DNA of 31,393 nt from assembly GCA_003339415.1 (NCBI GenBank), contig PDHQ01000366.1:1-31393 (forward strand). Direction: 5' to 3'. Origin of the DNA: Ophiocordyceps camponoti-saundersi (nom. inval.). Taxonomy: Eukaryota > Ascomycota > Sordariomycetes > Hypocreales > Ophiocordycipitaceae. A model generated the notes under the pieces. That model was given only the letters and a program-made list of their open reading frames with translations, ran no database searches and was not told the origin of the DNA. Shown in pieces: positions 10,401 through 21,308 of the stretch. How positions within the stretch are numbered: the stretch's first letter is position 1; each line of letters starts with the position of its first letter. Made by a program: the position numbers and the translations under genes.

Positions 10401-12660
10401 TTAAATCTTAAGTAAAGCTTAAAATTATATATACTATTATAAGTAATTATTAGCTATTAATATTAGCTATAAGGTAAATAAAGTAATAAAGAGATAAGTA
10501 TAGCTTAAAATATATACGCTATTAGTAGCGTATTTATATAATAATATAAATTACTTATAAGTAAAAGAGAGGAATTTGCTTAAGCTAATAACGCTATATA
10601 AAAGATTTACTTATAATAGTATAATAATTATAGCTATTATCCGCTTATATAATAATAAAAAAATAAAATTTATAAATATAAGGAGAAAAAGGGGAGGCGA
10701 GTTTATATTCTAACTAATATTTATAAAATAATTATCTAATATTTTATAAGTAATATTATTATAAGAGTCCTCCCCTTATAAAAAACTTAGTATAAGGGGG
10801 ATTTATTTTCTTAGTTTAAGGTAAGGTTCTCCTTCTCTTTTATAATATCTATAAAGTAAATTAAAAAGGCTAATAAGGAAGAATTAAGCTTATATTTACG
10901 CGAGAAATAGCTGATACCGTTATAGCGAAAATAGCGGCCCTTAGTACGCTACTTTATAATCTTATTATTATTAGCCTTAGTTACTTAATAATAAGTTTTA
11001 CCGCTATAGCTATTTTAGCTTTAAAAGGAGGGATTATTATATTTACTAAAGCGCGGCTAAGTATTAGCTTAATATATATTAGTTATTAGGGTATCTTAAG
11101 ATAGCTTAAAAGTAAGAGGTAAAGGTATTTAGCTTTTATTTTTAAGGTAGAATAACTTAATATTTATAATAATAGCGTAAATTTTAATAATAATAATAAT
11201 ATATTTAGTTAGGGGAATATTATACTTTATATAATATTAGTAAAAAGCTAGGGTAAAAATATAATAAAGGTATATAACTTTAATCTTATTAGCTTATTTA
11301 GCACTATTTACTAAAATAAGCTTAGCTTTAAAGTAGATAAGGAAATTAAAGAAAGACTTAGAAGCGCCTTATATAAAATATTTAAGCTTTATTATAACTA
11401 TTTAGCGCTAATATAAGTTAGTAAGTATAATATTAAGGTAATTTAGAAAATAGTTAAGGTTATATTTATATTTAGCACCTTATTTAAAAAAAAAAGCTAC
11501 CTTAGCTTAAATTATAAAAGATAAATATTAATATAAAAATACTTATTAGTTATAAGCGGTATTAATAAAGGCCTAGTTTACTTATAGCTTATAAAATATA
11601 AAAGAGCGCTATATTGGAAAAAGGTCCTTATTACTATTAAATAGTAAGCTAAGAGGTAATAGCTTATAATAAAGTTATAATTACTATTACTTAAAAAGCT
11701 ATATAAATTAATACTATTAGCGTATAAGGTTTTAAAGCTTTATAATAATAGCTTATTACTCTAAAAGCTAAGTAATAATAGCTTATTAAATATTAAAGTT
11801 ATCTATAATTAAAATTATTTTATTATAAAAGTTTTATATTTTTTAATACTTATAAGAAGCTAACTTTATTAATATAAAATAACTTAAGAGGTTCTAAAGT
11901 TTATATAGTATATATATTTAGGGTTATAATTTATATATAGCCCGCGCCTATCCCGCGCGCGGCGCTAACTAATCGTATATATTTATATATACCTCGCGCC
12001 CGTTATATATATAAACTTAACTAAGTACCCCTTATATAACTTAGCTATTCGGGCGCAGCCCGAATCCTTTATATTATAATAGAATTATTAAATTACTATT
12101 AGGTAGGTTTATTTTAACCTGACCCTCCTTTTAAAGCTAAAAGTCTCTGCTATTAGTAGCGTAGAAAAGGTTAATAATAATATTTTTATAAATCTTAATA
12201 AATTACTTTAAATTATTAAAAATATAGCTTTTAGCTTTAAAGTTATATATAATATTATTTTATTTAACGCTATAGCTAGTAGCTATTAGTTTATATCTTT
12301 ATTTAGCTTTTATAATAGCTTTTAATATTACGATTTATCTTCTATTAATATTAATCTTTTAAGGGTAAGTATAGCTTAGGATAAAGTTTCTAGTAATTTT
12401 CTTCTATATAAGGATAATTTCCCTTAGGAATAAAATAGCTATAACTAATATATTAACTTTTCCGCTTTTTTTAAGCGGGAGAAGAGGCTTTTCCCCTATT
12501 ATTACTATAGCTATATTCTTTACCGCGGCTTTTACTTTTACTTTTATTATTATCTCGCTTTTTTTCTTATTTTTTTATATTCTAATTTACGGAGAAGGTA
12601 TCTTTCTTTTAATTATTAATAAGATTAGTATAGCTTTAAAAAAAAGATTAGAATCTCTTT
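10401..12660 (-). pseudogene. Element 2 relic: gag and protease region (poorly resolved)
   Basis: At about 12365-12450 the minus strand reads like a fungal retroelement zinc knuckle: a Cys/His pattern followed by the ENCWKLHP-type signature, with Cys, His and Trp codons changed to Tyr or stop. Just upstream, at about 12480-12600, is a Lys/Ser/Arg-rich stretch, typical before such knuckles. Between about 10400 and 11900 no protease or other motif could be placed. The zinc knuckle lies about 2.3 kb from the start of RT, longer than usual, so other insertions are likely inside this stretch. Confidence 0.4.
11920..12126. other. GC-richer 207-bp patch, possible small inserted element
   Basis: This patch stands out through CG-rich blocks (about 11941-12000, 12051-12062) and keeps TG in GACCCT-like sequence. 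Its ends form an imperfect inverted pair, AGGGTTA at 11920 and TGACCCT at 12120, which agree if one CA has become TA. No target-site duplication was found. It could be a miniature DNA transposon, a solo LTR or simply a chance pattern. Confidence 0.25.
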
Positions 12661-13480
12661 TTTATTAGCAGCTTTTATTTAGCTAGTAAATATATATAAT
12701 TCTTATATTAAATAAATATATAATACTTAATTACAGTAATTATAGCGCTAATAAACTACGCTTTATAAGGTTAAAGTATTATAATTAAAAGCTAATTTTA
12801 TAAATAATTAAAGCGTTTTATAAAATTACTAAAAATTATAAAAAAGTATAGCTTTATTATAAATATCTCCTTTATTAATAATAAAAATATTACTTTTAAC
12901 TATATATTATATTTCTTCTTTAAAGCCTTATATATCTAATAAGCTATATATATTAAATTTTATCTATTATTATAAATCCTAAAAATAATATTATTTTTAT
13001 AATATTATATTATTAACTTTTAGTAATAAGTTTCTTTATTTTATTATTTTTTAAAAGCTATAATATTTATTTTTAAAAGCTTACCGCTATTTTTATTATT
13101 AATATATTTATAAAAATAAAATTATTTAATTATTATTTTAATATATATTTCCTAGTTTATCTAATTATTACCTTTTAATTTTATAATTTTTATAAAGATT
13201 ATATTTAAGTTTAATAGCTTAATTAAAGTTATTATAATTTTTTTTTTAGCTTAAATAAGCTTTTTCTTATTTAAATAAATAATAATTTCCTTAATAAAGC
13301 TTTTTTATAATATTTCTTTACTTAATTAGTTTTTTATAAATTAGGTTAAATATATATTACTTATTTAAAATAATAATAATTATAACTAAGTAATATTTCT
13401 TATAGCTAAGTAAATCTTAAATAAGATCTTATTATAAAGAATATTAATTATTATTATAAAAAACGCGTAATTTAGCGCGA
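12661..13480. other. RIP-mutated sequence with no recognised feature
   Basis: Very AT-rich, CA and TG nearly absent, no motif recognised on either strand. It may be the N-terminal gag or leader of element 2. CA and TG reappear from about 13500, marking the edge of the unmutated island. Confidence 0.4.
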
Positions 13481-13578
13481 CGGGCGTATAACCTATTAAG
13501 GCATATAGGCTATCCGGATTCTAGGCTATATTATGCTCTGGCTAAGTGCTCCACTAGTGGCCCCTCTATACTAATTCA

Positions 13579-13593
13579 GTATGCTTAGCATAC
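13579..13593. repeat. 15-nt palindrome GTATGCTTAGCATAC
   Basis: Two 7-base arms that are exact reverse complements around one central T. It lies about 205 bp before the kinase start codon. It could be a dimeric transcription-factor site; no factor can be named. Confidence 0.5.
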
Positions 13594-13690
13594 GGACCTA
13601 ACCGGGCTCTAGCCCTGAGCAGGTTATAGCCTAGAGGCTAGACCATAGGATGTGTTACATAACATATTCCACTAATGCTCTGCCGCTACT

Positions 13691-13702
13691 GTACATATGT
13701 AC
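13691..13702. repeat. 12-bp palindrome GTACATATGTAC
   Basis: A perfect palindrome about 97 bp before the start codon, followed at 13711 by GTATGTATGTAC. Likely in the proximal promoter or 5' UTR. A role as a binding site is inference only. Confidence 0.5.
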
Positions 13703-13798
13703 ATGCGTAGGTATGTATGTACTCCTCTCATGTAACCTCGACGAAACGACTCTCCGCGTTCGCGACGAATCCCTTGGTCCTGGTAAAAGGCTGCCGCC

Positions 13799-16178
13799 AT
13801 GAACGGAGGAGATCTGAGCCTTTCCCAAGTCCTTGGGGGGTTACGCATCGCCAATCCTGATGACTCCTCCAACCAACCAACGACGGCCGAATCGTCTCCA
13901 GCGCCATTATCGCCTCCTCGTTTTAGCGACTCCACGTTCCCCCGCATGACCATACCGGTTTCGAGTCAAGGCGCCTCTGATTCGATTTTCATGAATGGCG
14001 TGCCTCCAACATCTGTGCCGTCTTTACCTTCGGACGTCAGCCGAACGACCCTTTATAACCAGGTCTGCAACGATGCTATATCTGCGTCTTCCGATCCAGC
14101 ACGCCCATCTCCCGCGCCAAGACAAGCAGAAGCACAGGAGTTGCCCCATCAATTTCGGCAGAGGGCCATATGTCTCAACAGCGATAGTCATCTGTCGCAA
14201 CGCAGAAGTTCTCGGGGTGTGAGAGCAAGCGATCAAGGTCGAGCATTGACACCTGCAGATCCTCAGAGCACAACGCTTGCCGGGGATTCCTCGGTTACAA
14301 CCACCGCTGAGGAATGGAAGGATCGGGGAGCCGCTGTGGGAGTTCGCCGTGAGATGGATTCAAATGGTCGGACGGTTGTCCGCCACGTGAAAAAGGGCGT
14401 AAGGGACTTCTCCTTTGGCCGCATCCTAGGAGAAGGGTCCTACAGCACTGTGTACCTGGCCACGGATCGGCAGACACTGAAGGAGTACGCCATCAAAGTC
14501 CTGGAAAAGAGGCACATAATCAAAGAGAAGAAGATAAAGTACGTCAACATCGAGAAAAACACCCTTAATCGCCTTACAGAACACCAAGGAATCGTCCGGC
14601 TTTACTACACCTTCCAGGACGAAACTTCTCTATATTACGTGCTCGATCTCTGCAACGGCGGCGAGTTGCTGGGTGTACTCAAGAAGACCGGGACGTTCGA
14701 TGTTGCATGCACGAGATTCTACGGTGCCCAAATTCTCGACTCGATAGATTACATGCATTCTCGTGGCGTTATTCACCGCGACCTAAAGCCTGAGAACGTG
14801 CTTCTGGATGACCACATGCACGTCAAAATCACAGACTTTGGAACTGCGAGGCTATTGAGAGATCCTCGTGAGCAGATGAATCCAAACGGCGCTGGGGGAT
14901 CTCTCCCTACGCCGGATAAGCGAGAGGCGCCAGAACACACTCGTGCTGCCTCGTTTGTTGGCACAGCAGAATACGTGAGTCCCGAACTGCTTACTCAGAA
15001 AACAGCATCCAAAGCGAGCGACTTGTGGGCATATGGATGTATAATATATCAATTGCTTGCTGGACGGCCACCCTTTAAAGCCGCCAGCGAGTATCTAACT
15101 TTCCAGAAAATCGTGAATCTCGACTACGAATTTCCCTCTGGATTCCCTCCTTCGGCCCGCGATCTAGTCGAGCGGTGTCTGGTGCTCGACCCTGACATGA
15201 GGCTCACAACAGAACACGTTCGAAACCACGAATTCTTTCGCGGTCAGCAATTCGGTGAGGCATTGTGGCGTACCAAGGCGCCGAGGTTACGGCCATATGC
15301 TCCTCCTGTCCCTGACGACGCAGTCATTCCGGATTGCGAGTCGTCGACCGAAATTCCCGTCTCCCCGGTTGCCACAATACCACGACGAATCTCTCGCTCC
15401 TCTGGCAACCCCTTGCTCGGCCCTAACCGGCCATCGCGTATCATCACGGAGCTACCACCTCCAACGCAACTGGACATCGAATGGTCGCCCGTGTTAACCA
15501 AGACGAACGAGCGGATTTTGAAACTCGGAGACTTGATCGTGAATGCCACTCCACAGCAAAACGTCAATGCGAGTAAGGGCTCCGAGGATGGTCACAAGAA
15601 GCTGTCACGCTTTTTTGGAGGCAGCAACTCCAAAAAAAGGCAAAGGCTAGTGATGATAACGACGAGTGGGCGCATAATACTTGCACCTGCTGGCGGCGAA
15701 GAGAAAAGATCGAAACAGGAGCTATCCCTTTTATCGCCAGATTGCACTTGGAGAAGCCAACGTGATGCCAAGGGACAAACAGTATGGAGTGTCAATACAG
15801 TAAGGACGCAAAGCCTTCCATAATGGTTTCTCACTTGACTCACCGATCGTTTGACAGGATGGCCACCAGTACATTTTTGAAGAAGCCAAGACAAGCTCCG
15901 GTTGCGAAGCTGGCCGCAACTCGGCCGATGAATGGATCGCGTGCCTGGACAAATCGAAAGGCCTGGCCTTGGCATATAACTCGACTTTGCAGGGCGACGA
16001 TCAAATGCCTGACGAAGTTCCATCCATTATGTCGATCACCGATACGAACGGCCACAATGAGAGGTCGCCACGGAATCACTTGAGTAAGAGCCAGACTACT
16101 ACTAATGATGTTGGCAACAATAAACGAAATCGCTTTAGTAAAAGACAATCCCGCACAGGACTAGGGCCTGTATTTTGA
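13799..16178 (+). CDS. PDK1/Pkh-family AGC protein kinase with C-terminal PH-like domain
   Basis: Serine/threonine kinase of the PDK1 family (yeast Pkh1/Pkh2, fission yeast Ksg1), known to phosphorylate activation loops of other AGC kinases in sphingolipid, cell-wall and nutrient signalling. Two exons, 13799-15799 and 15858-16178, give 773 residues. Residues 1-200 are Ser/Pro-rich and probably disordered. The kinase domain (about 203-480) has a Gly loop GEGSYS (211-216), Lys233, Glu252, HRDLKPEN (326-333) and DFG (346-348). The activation segment SFVGTAEYVSPELL (385-398) is diagnostic; Ser385 corresponds to the PDK1 autophosphorylation site. A PH-like domain (about 555-690) spans the splice site, and the tail ends NRFSKRQSRTGLGPVF, a conserved-looking end. 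The start ATG sits in GCCGCCATGA, a good eukaryotic context. All catalytic residues are present and there is no RIP damage. It is the only intact gene in the window. Confidence 0.93.
15800..15857 (+). other. Intron of the kinase gene (58 bp, phase 0)
   Basis: Donor GTAAGG at 15800, a CTCAC branch-site candidate at 15839-15843 and acceptor CAG ending at 15857. The length is typical for filamentous fungi. Splicing joins ...WSVNT to DGHQYIFEEA, which restores the PH-like domain and opens a frame to the TGA at 16176-16178. Without splicing the frame stops at 15823 and loses the conserved tail. Confidence 0.9.
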
Positions 16179-16477
16179 GAGTTACAAACAACTTACACCT
16201 CGCATAGCGTACTTAGTATGAATGAGTCGAAGATCTTTTCCTTTTCCAAGAGTTTTCCTTCCAATACGACTCGTCAGCCTAGACGCCGATAGGGGATCAG
16301 CGAGACGTATATACGTATGTACACACGTGGTGACCTCCGAAGTGCGAAGTCGTCCTATCGGGGCAAGTGGTTTGATCCTGAGCCGAGGTCATATATTATG
16401 CTTCGACTATTACTGTGGCCGTAGGCCACGTGCGTGTGCACGTGACACGCCTATACATATATTAGCTTAGCTCGAGC
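16179..16477 (+). promoter_or_regulatory. 3' flank of the kinase gene with palindromes and three CACGTG motifs
   Basis: Unmutated non-coding sequence after the stop codon, likely 3' UTR and terminator. It holds the palindrome ACGTATATACGT (16305-16316), CACGTG at 16324-16329, 16427-16432 and 16439-16444, a hairpin GTGGCC-GTA-GGCCAC (16415-16429) and the palindrome TAGCTCGAGCTA (16468-16479). CACGTG is the site of bHLH factors in fungi. No gene start is visible to the right that would use it. No clear polyadenylation signal was recognised. Confidence 0.45.
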
Positions 16478-16499
16478 TATATAGGGCTCTCCCTATATA
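16478..16499. repeat. Hairpin with 9-bp arms at the island edge
   Basis: TATATAGGG and CCCTATATA are exact reverse complements around the loop CTCT. It sits where the sequence returns to RIP-type composition. It could be the end of an inserted element or a transcription stop; neither can be shown. Confidence 0.45.
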
Positions 16500-19100
16500 A
16501 TATATTATTATTATATCCTATACTTATCGTGCTACTATATAGTTAGTAGTAATTCTACTTATCGTTCGCCCTAGGGGAGCCCCTTATTCCCTTATTCTAC
16601 TTATCTCTTCCTATTAAATATAACTATACTTATCGTATATTAGCCGTTAAGGTATATAAGGTATTAATAGTTATTAGTAGCTTTATATTATTATTATTAA
16701 ATATATTATAATTATAAGCTTATTAATTATAATTATTACTTAGTATTTTCTTATAATATAATATTATATTATATAATATTATTAATAATAAAGATTAGGC
16801 TAATATTATATATATTTTAGCTATATTCCTCGGCCTTAACTTAAACTATTAGCTTATTAAGTAAATATTATCCCTAGCCTCCTTATATTAAGTAATAATA
16901 TTTTAGAAAAAGTAAGCGTAATATTTATTAGATAATATCTTTCCTTATAACTTAGCGCTACGCTTATACTTACTAGGTATAATTTCTAGCTAGATATTTT
17001 AAATTATTATTAAGATAGCTAACTTTATTTAAACTCGCTTATTATTATTTAGCTCCTCTTTTTTTATTTATAATTATTAGAAAAACCTAAGTTATTACGC
17101 TTAGAGTTATTTATATTATATTTAATAAACGCTATTAAGTAATTTTATATTAATATTAAACTCTAACGCCCGCTATCTCTATTCCTTAGCCTTAAATAAA
17201 AAAAGAAAAAAGCTAAGATATCTATTAGCTATACTAAAGGTTCCGGGCCTACCCTTAATATTACCCCCAGATTAGATTTACTAACTATACTAAAGATACC
17301 CCTTATTACTAATCTCGCTATATAGATAATAGCTTTTATTTTTAGGAAGAATAATCTAGATATAATAGCTTTAATAATAAAAATTATCTATAATATATAA
17401 GAAAAATTAAAATATATTTTAAGTATACTAGCTATAAGTAATATAATTATATTATATTTAATAAATATAGGTTTTTTTAACTTTAATAAATAAGATATTA
17501 CTAATATTAGTATATTTTTAAATAGAAAATTAACTATATATATATATATATATTTATATTTAATAATAAGCTTTAGTACCTTACGAGGACTTATAGAGAA
17601 GATATAATATATAAAGTATAAACTTAATATTTATAAAAATTAGCCCTTATCTAATATACCTAAATCTTATCCGAAAAGATATAATAAGCGCTAGAAGATA
17701 ATATTATTAAAGATATTATAACTAAGCTATATAACTGCTTTAAGCTTTATTATAGTAAAGCTATAATATAATCTAGATAAGTATATTTTAGGCTTATTAA
17801 TATTAATTATAGCTAAAATATTTATATATTTATTTAATAAATTATACGCGATATAAGGACTTATAATTATAATACTTAAGGCTAGCTACGCGCGGCGTAT
17901 TAAATATTTAATAAAGTACTTTAAAAAATAATAAATAAGCTTAGTAAATATATAACTATTAATAATTTCTTTTAGTTTATTTAAGTTAAGGACTTAGCTA
18001 TCCGATAATAGGTATTAAAGAAATTTCGTAATATGCTAAATATCTTACTAATATTATAATAAGGCTAAGGCTTATATAACACTTTACCTTAATTCTAGCT
18101 TACTTTTAAACCCTTTAAACTAAACTAATAAGGGCCGCTACTTAGTAAAAGTTACTATAAATATAGTTATAAAGGCTAAAGCTTTTATAATATAAATTAA
18201 AAGTATAGCTATAACTTATAATAATATAAGCTATATAGCTATAATTTACTATATAGTCGCGGCTAAGGGCTTAATTTATACTATAAAGTAAATTATAGTA
18301 AAAGTAATAGCTACCGCCCGCCTTATAATAAAGGTAATAGCTATAATAATAGCTATAGCTAAGGAAACTACTAATATCTACCTTATCCTTATAACGGCCT
18401 TAATTATTAGCTTTTACCTAACTAAACGTTATATTAATCTAGCTATAACTTTTTTAAAAAAGCACCTTTACCGGTATTAGTAAGATAAGCGCCCTATACT
18501 AGCACAGCACTATTACTAGCCGGCGTACGATAAGGTATAATATAATATAAAAAGTTTATAAAAGATACGCCTAACGCCTTAAACTAGCACGAGGGGATAA
18601 ATAAGTAGCTTAATTAGTAAAAATAGCTAGAAAACTATAATAGCTATTAGGACGCTTATAGCGCCCCTAATATATATAATTATAATAAATAAGTATATTA
18701 TATAAAGATATCTAGCTTCCTTTATAACTTATAAACTAAGAAGCTATAAGATTAGATAGATATTTTACTAAAACTTAAAAATATAAGCGATATTTATTAT
18801 ATAATTACTAAACTTTAAAATACTTATATATATTATATATATAACTTTATCGCTTTAAGCTATAATAAACTTTTCCGCTATCTATATATATTATATATAA
18901 TTATAAGGAAGACTTAAAGCGGAGAAATTATAATAGTTTATTTTTTTAAGTAGTAAAATCGGGGTATTATAAGAGGAGGTAATATATATTTTATAGCTTA
19001 GTATTATATTAGTAGTTTAAAGTAACTATATCTAAAACTTAGCGTAAAAAGAGGAACTTTTATAATTTAATCTTACTTATATATAGCTAAGTAATTATAA
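16500..19100. other. RIP-mutated repeat DNA, not identified
   Basis: Strongly AT-rich and almost free of CA and TG, so probably a former repeat. The first 130 bp contain several TACTTATCG-like motifs and GC-richer blocks (GCCCTAGGGGAGCCCC) that resemble an LTR, but no second copy was found. A few CA dinucleotides survive at about 18480-18600. Near 18850-18930 there are inverted CGCTTTAAGC / GACTTAAAGCG-like segments. No RT, integrase or transposase motif could be read on either strand. Confidence 0.35.
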
Positions 19101-19599
19101 TATTAATATATTTAAAAATATAACTTTTTTTATAACTTTAGATAATTAGGGTCCTTATTTATACTTAACGCTATAATATTACGAGAGTTTAGTACTTTCT
19201 GCCTCTTAGAGTTTAACTTCGCTAAGGGAATAACCTTAAATATAAAGTTATAAGGCGGTCCGCCTCTTAGTTTATTATTAATACCGATAATACTTAATAG
19301 TAGGACCTAGAGGCTTAACTAATCCCGATAATATCTACGCGCGGGTAAAAGTTAATATAATATCGCTATTAACTCTAATAACTTATTTATCGATATTTTT
19401 TAAACCTTAATAAATCTTATCTTAAAATTTATATATAAAAAAATTACTAAGGTAATTTCTATATAAGATTTTCGCTTTATATAAAGTATTTTTAATATAG
19501 CGTTTACTAAGCTTTAATAGCGCTAATAAGCTTTTAAGAACTTATCTAACTTACTTATTATTATTTCCCGCGTTATCTAAAAGTTAGTTAAAGCTACTT

Positions 19600-20490
19600 T
19601 CTATAAGGTAATAAATAAGGAGTTAGACTCCGCTTTTAGAGCTTTAACTTAAGCTAATATAATTATAAACTCCGCCCTAAACTCCGCCCCTCTTATAGCG
19701 CCCTTTATACGGCTAGTTTTAGCAAAAATAAAAAAAGAGATATTTATATTAGTAAAAGATATTCCTATAATTAACGGAGTTTCGGCGCTTATTTCTAAGA
19801 AAGTTATTTAGAAAATTAATAAGGCTATAAGCTATTTTATAATAATTATTATACGCTAATTTCCTAATAATAATTTTATTATTATATTTAACTTAAAATA
19901 TAAGAACCTTATTTTTAAAAATAAATAAGTAGCTTAAGCTTTTAAAATAAAGGCTAAGTATATACGCTAAACTTATATTATTATTACTAAAAGTATTTAG
20001 ATTTTAATAGCTAATTATAATTATAATACGTTACTTAATATTATTAAGAAAATAAATAAGGTTAATATAATTTAAGTAAAAGTATTTTAATTTTAGTATA
20101 TTATTAATAAAAAAGCCCCGCGGACTTATTTTATTATAAGCTTAAGTAGCGTAAAAGATATAAATAAGCTTTACTTAAATAAAGTAATTATAAACGCAAA
20201 GATAATTTATTATAAATTTTATAAGGACTTTATATACTTTAAGTAATATTATAAATATTTCTAATTTAGGTATATTAAATTTAGGTATATTATTAAGTAT
20301 TATTAAAAGCCCCCTTAATACGGATATTATATAGCTACTTTATATAATAATAAAAAAGAAAATTACTCCGTATAAAAAGGAGAAAAACCCCGCTATTATA
20401 TTTTATATAAAGATATATATTTTATATAGTTAAAAGATTACTTAAAATCTTAGAAATAATAAAGCTATATTAAATCTAGCTTTCTTAATA
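19600..20490 (+). pseudogene. LINE gag relic with zinc knuckles
   Basis: Plus-strand relic of the ORF1/gag nucleic-acid-binding protein of a Tad1/I-type LINE. The central part reads ANYNYNTLL, then KVNII-VKV, KAPRTYFIISLSSV and LNKVIINAK, a pattern seen in fungal LINE gags. Three Cys/His knuckles follow from 20247; the first has C-x2-C-x4-H-x4-C once a 15-bp duplication is discounted, with Cys and His codons changed to Tyr. The block ends RLPNKPRFF at about 20490, like the Arg/Pro end of these proteins. The 5' limit is approximate because no ATG survives. Confidence 0.65.
20263..20292 (+). repeat. 15-bp tandem duplication inside the gag zinc knuckle
   Basis: AATTTAGGTATATTA occurs twice in direct succession (20263-20277 and 20278-20292). 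It adds five codons between the metal-binding positions and leaves the frame intact. Confidence 0.8.
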
Positions 20491-21308
20491 AACCTCGCTT
20501 TTTTTAATTATTATAATCCGCTTAACCTTTAGCCCTTACTTAGTAATAACTTTATAAGGATAGTAAAAGCTTTATTATAATTTTTTTAAGGAAGCGAGTA
20601 TATTATAAATCCCTAGAAGATATATCTTATTAATCTTTTTATAATATATTACTTACCTAAGTTTCTTAAAAAGCTCCTACTTTAATAATACTTATAAAAG
20701 CTATAAGCTATATAATAAACTCTATAACTTATAACTAGCTTTATAATCCTAAATAAAGTTTATATTAGTAAACCTTATATAACTAAAGTAATTATAAATA
20801 ACTATTCCTAATACTTAATTTTTATAAGAATAAAAAATTTATTATAAAATATATAAAAAATTAACCGCTTTATTTAGCTTACTTTATTTAATAAGGAGAG
20901 CTATAATATTATTATTATATAAAAATTCTAGCTTAATATATATAAATACCCTCCGCTTCCTAAATTTACTTTTTATTTTTTATTTAAAGTAAAAATAAGG
21001 CTTTTTTATATATATATAAATAATATAAAATTAGTAATTAGAACCTTATTATAAAGCTTAACTTTATTAAAGTTTCTTTTTATAATAAGCTTTACGTATT
21101 TATTATCTACTCCTTACCGCTTAAAATATATACTAAACCTCTTTTATATTTATTACTTTCTTTTACTTTATAAAGCTTCTCTCCGCTTTTTATTAACTTT
21201 ACCTTAAACTTTTTACCTTTTTTTATAAAATTACTTAAGAGGTATATAAGCGAAGGGCTAATATTATTAACTTAATTTAAAATATATTTAACTATTTTAA
21301 TACTTATA

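Larger units (their letters stand above)
4953..13470 (-). mobile_element. RIP-mutated Ty3/gypsy element (element 2), interrupted by a LINE
   Basis: Minus-strand Ty3/gypsy relic. From high to low coordinate it shows a gag-type zinc knuckle (about 12365-12450), RT (about 9450-10130), RNase H (about 8843-9200, continuing at 6800-6942) and an integrase HHCC region (about 6370-6510). The RNase H reading resumes on the far side of the LINE fragment at 6960-8825, so the LINE landed inside this element. No LTR pair was found. Both outer limits are set by neighbours (element 1's LTR at 4952 and the island near 13480) and are uncertain. It carries many more stops than elements 1 and 3. Confidence 0.7.
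13481..13798 (+). promoter_or_regulatory. Upstream region of the kinase gene
   Basis: Non-coding sequence between the RIP edge and the kinase start codon. CA and TG return to normal frequency here. It holds two perfect palindromic motifs (13579-13593 and 13691-13702) and a run of GTATGTATGTAC just before the start. No TATA box or known binding site can be assigned with confidence. If the promoter lies wholly on unmutated DNA it is at most about 320 bp long. Confidence 0.45.

Noticed and set aside
1..13480. The AT-rich desert as a centromere or mitochondrial DNA
   Set aside because: The sequence resolves into retroelement relics with RIP-type CpA loss and kept CpG; mitochondrial genes and code use are absent. 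Centromere function cannot be judged without CENP-A data.
13672..16470. Several 60-143-codon open frames on both strands overlapping the kinase, and one after it at 16222-16470
   Set aside because: They are shadows of the kinase coding sequence or lie in its 3' flank, with no recognisable domain and composition set by the other frame. The piece at 15969-16178 is simply the end of kinase exon 2.
16500..16640. A solo LTR next to the kinase
   Set aside because: It has TACTTATCG-like repeats and GC-rich blocks but no second copy, no TG...CA ends and no duplication.
17700..18800. A copia-type gag on the plus strand
   Set aside because: A few residues (such as YAIYGLI) resembled retroelement gag, but the zinc knuckle did not fit and several frames gave equally vague matches.
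19105..19140. TAAC-T7-ATA near 19111 as the target-site partner of TAACTA-T7-ATA after the LINE tail near 23185
   Set aside because: The two differ by an insertion of two bases and sit in low-complexity sequence, so the match may be chance.
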